From Lachnospiraceae bacterium (GTDB lineage: Bacteria; Bacillota; Clostridia; Lachnospirales; Lachnospiraceae), in assembly GCA_022766245.1 (NCBI GenBank), contig JALEPL010000037.1, forward strand, positions 58,149 to 122,148: DNA of 64,000 nucleotides, read 5' to 3'. The number at the start of each line of letters is the position of its first letter. Position 1 is the stretch's first letter. Shown here piece by piece: positions 60,532 through 64,000 of this stretch. The notes beneath the pieces were generated by a model. It ran no database searches. It saw only the letters and a list, made by a program, of their open reading frames with translations, and had not been told where the DNA came from. A program made the translations under genes and the position numbers.

Positions 60532-61453
60532 CTGAATCTCCTATCCGAGCGTAGCGAAGCTTTATTTTATCATCGATTAAATCGATTTCATCATTTTCAT
60601 ACACCTGGTATTCTCCCCAAATTTCCTCCAATGTCTCCAGCGTTTTGGCTACTTCATCCTGTTTTTTCATACAAAGAGCCACAATCAATGCATTGATTAC
60701 ACTGAGCGGCGCCACCAGAGAATCCACAATAGAAACCATATCACTTCTGGCGATAAGATTGCAGGAAGAATAAAGATTCATGGGCGAATGTACACTGTCT
60801 GTCAATGTGATCACCTTAGCATTACGATTATTGGCAAATTCCATTGCTTTTAACGTTCTCATAGAGTAGCGTGGAAAACTGATTCCAATAATCACATCCT
60901 CCTCGTTGATACGCACCATCTGTTCAAACAACTCACTGGAATTATTCGTATGAAGTAAAATAACATTTTCAAACATCAGATTAAAATAAAAAGCCATGAA
61001 GGATGCCAGAGGCGCACAACTACGGATTCCCACGATATAAATATGCTTCGCATGTAAAATAGTATCCACTGCAAGTTGAAAGGTCTGTTCATCCAGATTT
61101 TCCAGTGTATCCTTAATTTTTTCCTGATCAGCCTGAAGTACAGATTCCAATACCTTAGACTGACTGATCCGGCCATAAGCCACTTCCATACGCTGAATGG
61201 AGTTCAGTTTATTGCGCACCAGTTCCTCCAGCGCTTTTTGGAATTCCGGATATCCTTTGTATCCTAAATGCATCGCAAACCGCACTACAGTAGATTCACT
61301 GACCCCTACCACCTGTCCCAGCTTTGCCGCTGTCAAAAAAACTGCTTTGTCATAATTGTCCGTAATATAGGCAGCCAACAGCTTCTGTCCTTTGCTGAGG
61401 CTGCCATATTTTTCATTAATCCGACTTGTCAAGTCATTTGTATTCCCATTCAT
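60524..61453 (-). CDS. RpiR/MurR-family transcriptional regulator
   Basis: 309-residue regulator. The N-terminal HTH_6 domain (residues about 15-85) contains ITDNYDKAVFLTAAKLGQVV and VSESTVVRFAMHLGYKGYPEF. The SIS sugar-phosphate domain (about 120-260) contains KHIYIVGIRSCAPLASF and DVIIGISFPRYSMRT. Start ATG 61453 has GAGG ten nt upstream; an extension to 61501 would be encoded by the repeat at 61487-61512. Its ligand is probably a sugar phosphate. Its targets are unknown, perhaps including the downstream oxidoreductase. Confidence 0.92.
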   Translation of the reverse strand: MNGNTNDLTSRINEKYGSLSKGQKLLAAYITDNYDKAVFLTAAKLGQVVGVSESTVVRFAMHLGYKGYPEFQKALEELVRNKLNSIQRMEVAYGRISQSKVLESVLQADQEKIKDTLENLDEQTFQLAVDTILHAKHIYIVGIRSCAPLASFMAFYFNLMFENVILLHTNNSSELFEQMVRINEEDVIIGISFPRYSMRTLKAMEFANNRNAKVITLTDSVHSPMNLYSSCNLIARSDMVSIVDSLVAPLSVINALIVALCMKKQDEVAKTLETLEEIWGEYQVYENDEIDLIDDKIKLRYARIGDSDE

Positions 61454-61486
61454 AACTACACTTCCTCGTAGAATATGTTTTCGTTC

Positions 61487-61512
61487 GTATCTGTGAAGCA
61501 CTGAACAGATAC
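61487..61512. repeat. Solo end hairpin of the 134-bp element
   Basis: GTATCTGT, a 10-nt loop and ACAGATAC: identical in form to the end hairpin of the 134-bp copies. It lies in the 61-bp gap between the PilZ stop and the RpiR start. Confidence 0.7.
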
Positions 61513-61514
61513 TT

Positions 61515-62162
61515 TTATTTCATGGTGCCGTTTCTCTTTGCAATTTCCATCTTTTGCTTAGAGGCCACATAGCTGTTTAGATTGACATTCGCTCGTCTGA
61601 CCATACAACCAAACACTTTCTTACTCTCATCCACCTGCTCCTCCCGAACTACTGTTCCGGAAATCTGAACTGATATTTTTAAATCATTGTCTTCATAAAC
61701 CAGATGGAAATTCCCAATATCCGACACCTTTAATCCAGGAGCTGCCACAAATGATACTCCAGAAGTGCTGACATCCTTCACGGTGACTTCAATCTGCTGC
61801 TTGGACTGTTCCGTAATCAAGGTCCCCTGAATACCAACATATTGACGAAATGCCTGTCTGCGATTCAATCGTTTGCTTTCTCCATTGGAATAAATCGCAT
61901 GAAATTTCTTCTTCTGGTACGTCATGATTTTAACCAGACAATTTTCCCAAATCACAGGTTTTCCGCCCTCCTGAATGTAAATCACACTCATATGGACATT
62001 ATCACTCTCAAAATTAATGATGGTACCATCGTGACGAATCGGCTCCACCAATAAAATGTTGTTTACAACCTGTATAATCTGTGTATTATACTGCACAGTT
62101 GCTTTTCCACATGCAGCCGTTATCTGTATGTTCTCCCCTTCTGCAATTTCATATATTTTCAT
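61515..62162 (-). CDS. PilZ-domain protein (YcgR-like, c-di-GMP binding)
   Basis: 215-residue protein. The N-terminal YcgR-like domain (residues 1-95) is followed by a PilZ domain (about 98-200) with the c-di-GMP motifs RRQAFRQYV (RxxxR type) and VKDVSTSGVSF (D/NxSxxG). Such proteins slow flagella or affect envelope functions when c-di-GMP rises. Together with CheR it suggests a motile organism. No diguanylate cyclase is in the window. Confidence 0.88.
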   Translation of the reverse strand: MKIYEIAEGENIQITAACGKATVQYNTQIIQVVNNILLVEPIRHDGTIINFESDNVHMSVIYIQEGGKPVIWENCLVKIMTYQKKKFHAIYSNGESKRLNRRQAFRQYVGIQGTLITEQSKQQIEVTVKDVSTSGVSFVAAPGLKVSDIGNFHLVYEDNDLKISVQISGTVVREEQVDESKKVFGCMVRRANVNLNSYVASKQKMEIAKRNGTMK

Positions 62163-62233
62163 ATAATTCTCCGCCCCAGGAACATAATACTTTAGATTTG
62201 CTAATTACGTTAATAATAGCAATTTTACTCCGA

Positions 62234-62247
62234 TTTGTCTAGACAAA
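62234..62247. promoter_or_regulatory. 14-nt palindrome upstream of the PilZ gene
   Basis: TTTGTCTAGACAAA, perfect, about 72 nt before the PilZ start. It could be an operator; no regulator is implied. Confidence 0.3.
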
Positions 62248-62250
62248 CAT

Positions 62251-62294
62251 AAAAAGCAGATCCCGAATATCTTTTGACATTCAGAGGTCTGCTT
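62251..62294 (-). terminator. Terminator after oadA
   Basis: On the minus strand AAGCAGACCTCTGAAT pairs imperfectly with ATTCGGGATCTGCTT and is followed by TTT, 44 bp past the oadA stop. Confidence 0.65.
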
Positions 62295-62337
62295 CCTATT
62301 TATGCTATTACCGGAACTGTTTTTACAAATAATCCTT

Positions 62338-63750
62338 TTATACCGGATATGCACCATTCTTCGTATCGGCAACAGATGCATCCACCTGTGTCTGCTGTGC
62401 CTGACGATACTTAAAGAAATCAGTTGCAACCTGAGGGAACAACGCATAGGTTAAAACATCCTCATCCTGCTGTTTCCACTGCTTCATTTCAGCTTCAATC
62501 TTATCCAGCTCTGGCTCTAACAAATCTGCCGGACGGCATGTGATTGCCTTATCCTTATCGGCACCTAACACCTTATCTACCACTTCCGGATTGAAAGGTT
62601 TTACAGTCTGACCATATTTTCCCAATAAAACGTCTTTGGTTTCCTTGGTGGCTACCTTGTAGCGCTCGCCCATCAAGACATTAAATACAGCCTGTGTACC
62701 AACAATCTGGGAAGAAGGTGTTACCAGCGGCGGCTCACCTAAGTCTTTACGTACGCGGGGAACCTCTGCCAGAACCTCCTCATACTTATCTTCCTTGCCC
62801 TGCTCTTTCAGCTGAGAAATCAGGTTGGAGAGCATACCTCCCGGAACCTGGTATAACAGAGTCTTGATATTAACACCCAAAACCTTCGGATTCATGAGAC
62901 CGCTCTCCAATGCTTCCTCTCTCATAGGACGGAAGTAATCTGCGATCTCTGCAAGCTTGTTCTGGTCTAATCCGGTATCATACTCTGTTCCCTTGAACGC
63001 TTCAACCATAACCTCGGTAGCCGGCTGACTGGTACCCAGTGCGAAAGGTGACATTGCAGTGTCAATGATGTCACACCCTGCCTCTACAGCCTTCATGTAG
63101 GTCATAGCTGCCACACCAGATGTATAATGAGTATGTAACTCAATCGGAAGCTTGGTGGCATCCTTTAACGCCTGGATCAGCTCAGTAGCCTTTGTGGGAA
63201 CCAAAAGACCTGCCATATCCTTGATACACAGGGAATCAGCCCCCATATCTTCTACCTTTTTTGCCATCTCCATCCAGTAATCCAGAGTATATGCATCGCC
63301 CAGAGTATAGGACAGAGCCACCTGAGCATGTCCTTTCTCTTTGTTGCATGCTGTGACTGCCGTCTGAAGATTACGCACATCATTCAAGCAGTCAAAAATA
63401 CGAATGATATCAATACCATTTGCAATGGATTTCTGAACGAAATACTCTACCACATCATCTGCGTAGGGACGATATCCTAAGATATTCTGTCCACGGAACA
63501 ACATCTGAAGCTTTGTATTCTTAAATCCGTCTTTTAATTTACGAAGTCTGTCCCATGGATCCTCTTTCAGGAATCGAAGACATGCATCAAAGGTAGCTCC
63601 ACCCCAGCACTCTACTGCGTGGAATCCTACCTGATCCATCTTGTCAATGATGGGAAGCATCTGCTCTGTGGTCATTCTGGTTGCAATCAAAGACTGATGC
63701 GCATCACGCAGTACAGTCTCTGTAATTTTTAATGGTTTCTTCTCTGCCAT
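62338..63750 (-). CDS. oadA: Oxaloacetate decarboxylase alpha subunit (carboxyltransferase)
   Basis: Carboxyltransferase of 470 residues related to pyruvate carboxylase subunit B. The barrel has VLRDAHQSLIATRM, WGGATFDACLRFLKEDPW and the carboxylated-lysine region LCIKDMAGLL, followed by the PYC_OADA domain. A C-terminal biotinyl domain is absent; biotin must be on a separate gamma/biotin-carrier subunit outside the window. The neighbouring beta subunit supports a sodium-pumping decarboxylase. RBS AAGGAGG. Confidence 0.93.
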   Translation of the reverse strand: MAEKKPLKITETVLRDAHQSLIATRMTTEQMLPIIDKMDQVGFHAVECWGGATFDACLRFLKEDPWDRLRKLKDGFKNTKLQMLFRGQNILGYRPYADDVVEYFVQKSIANGIDIIRIFDCLNDVRNLQTAVTACNKEKGHAQVALSYTLGDAYTLDYWMEMAKKVEDMGADSLCIKDMAGLLVPTKATELIQALKDATKLPIELHTHYTSGVAAMTYMKAVEAGCDIIDTAMSPFALGTSQPATEVMVEAFKGTEYDTGLDQNKLAEIADYFRPMREEALESGLMNPKVLGVNIKTLLYQVPGGMLSNLISQLKEQGKEDKYEEVLAEVPRVRKDLGEPPLVTPSSQIVGTQAVFNVLMGERYKVATKETKDVLLGKYGQTVKPFNPEVVDKVLGADKDKAITCRPADLLEPELDKIEAEMKQWKQQDEDVLTYALFPQVATDFFKYRQAQQTQVDASVADTKNGAYPV

Positions 63751-63762
63751 GATTTCTCCTCC

Positions 63763-64000
63763 TTAAATACCAAAGATTGCCATAAACACACCAGCTGCTA
63801 CTGCAGTACCGATTACTCCGGCAACATTCGGTCCCATTGCATGCATAAGTAAAAAGTTCGTCGGGTCTTCCTCTGCTCCCACCTTCTGGGATACACGGGC
63901 TGCCATAGGCACTGCAGATACACCGGCAGATCCAATCAGAGGATTAATCTTTCCTTTGGTCACAACACACAGAATCTTACCAAATAGTACTCCGGCTGCT
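63763..64000 (-). CDS. oadB: Sodium-pumping decarboxylase beta subunit, C-terminal part
   Basis: Partial gene reading out of the right edge. The visible roughly 79 residues are the conserved C-terminus of OadB-type membrane subunits: [36 protein letters not shown] and a final helix. The frame is open to position 64000. A GTG at 63963 within it is internal. It precedes oadA by 12 bp. Decarboxylation energy would be stored as a Na+ gradient. Confidence 0.9.
   Translation of the reverse strand, partial: AAGVLFGKILCVVTKGKINPLIGSAGVSAVPMAARVSQKVGAEEDPTNFLLMHAMGPNVAGVIGTAVAAGVFMAIFGI

Noticed and set aside
62163..62230. TTGCTA ... TAGCAA inverted repeat before the PilZ gene
   Set aside because: AT-rich, imperfect, with a 13-nt loop; not distinguishable from chance.
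1..64000. CRISPR arrays, tRNA or rRNA genes, prophage
   Set aside because: No regularly spaced repeats, cloverleaf-like genes, rRNA sequence or phage genes were recognised; the dispersed repeats are not in arrays.

Overview
The window is about 64 kb of a low-to-mid GC Firmicutes chromosome. Gene content and order point to a spore-forming, anaerobic member of the Lachnospiraceae (order Eubacteriales), although the genus cannot be fixed from sequence alone. The evidence is an alpha/beta SASP and GerW (spores), a complete Rnf complex, NfnAB, a Re-type citrate synthase, a sodium-pumping oxaloacetate decarboxylase, CheR and a PilZ protein, and Bacillus-like gene neighbourhoods (tepA-ftsK, rex-ydiF, rpmB/yloU/yloV-recG, ytfI-ytfJ). 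Almost every gene lies on the minus strand. The plus-strand exceptions are the SASP gene, rpmB, a glycosyltransferase, apbE and a YprB-like exonuclease. I saw no tRNA, rRNA, CRISPR array, prophage or intact transposase gene.

Layout, left to right. 1-7.2 kb: ftsK/spoIIIE (cut by the window edge), uppP, a ClpP-like tepA, glgA, yebC and a CorC-like protein. 7.2-17 kb: mazF without a visible antitoxin, alr, nnr, a coiled-coil protein, rex with a consensus promoter, an ABC-F ATPase, then a glutamate-synthesis block of isocitrate dehydrogenase, a GntR regulator and Re-citrate synthase. A 24-nt perfect palindrome overlaps the promoter of that block. 17-19.5 kb: nfnBA. 19.6-24.4 kb: a TrpXYZ-like ABC importer, pncB and an internally deleted nicotinamidase remnant. 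24.4-26.6 kb: two CobW-type GTPases, one with a DUF1980-like tail and one with a long His-rich insert. 26.8-35.5 kb: SASP, recG, fakA-like, asp23-like, rpmB, a tiny membrane protein, gerW, a DUF2953 protein, a NUDIX hydrolase and a glycosyltransferase. 35.6-48.1 kb: PBP, FtsW/RodA, U32 peptidase, zapA, ruvBA, a Gx-type transporter, a NusG-II protein, miaB, proA, 5-FCL, ynzC-like and proB. 48.3-54.5 kb: apbE facing rnfCDGEAB. 54.7-64 kb: yprB-like, cheR, rpsA-like, ispH, cmk, BaiN-like, RpiR, PilZ, oadA and the end of oadB.

The redox genes form a coherent theme. Rex senses NADH/NAD+. NfnAB couples NADH, ferredoxin and NADPH. Rnf couples ferredoxin oxidation to an ion gradient, and ApbE supplies its covalent flavins. 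OadAB is the sodium-pumping type of decarboxylase.

The least expected structure is a dispersed family of small palindromic elements between genes. Two full copies are exactly 134 bp (24090-24223 and, inverted, 46382-46515). Both have 12-bp terminal inverted repeats of the type GTAACTGTTCAG/GTATCTGTTCAG. The first is flanked by a perfect 8-bp duplication (TTTTATTG). The second sits inside an older solo palindrome of the same family with a 7-of-8 duplication. A 142-bp relative lies at 34239-34380, and many fragments and solo ends are present, often touching stop codons. This looks like a MITE family. The GTAA end and 8-bp duplications fit mobilisation by an IS66-type transposase, which is an inference.
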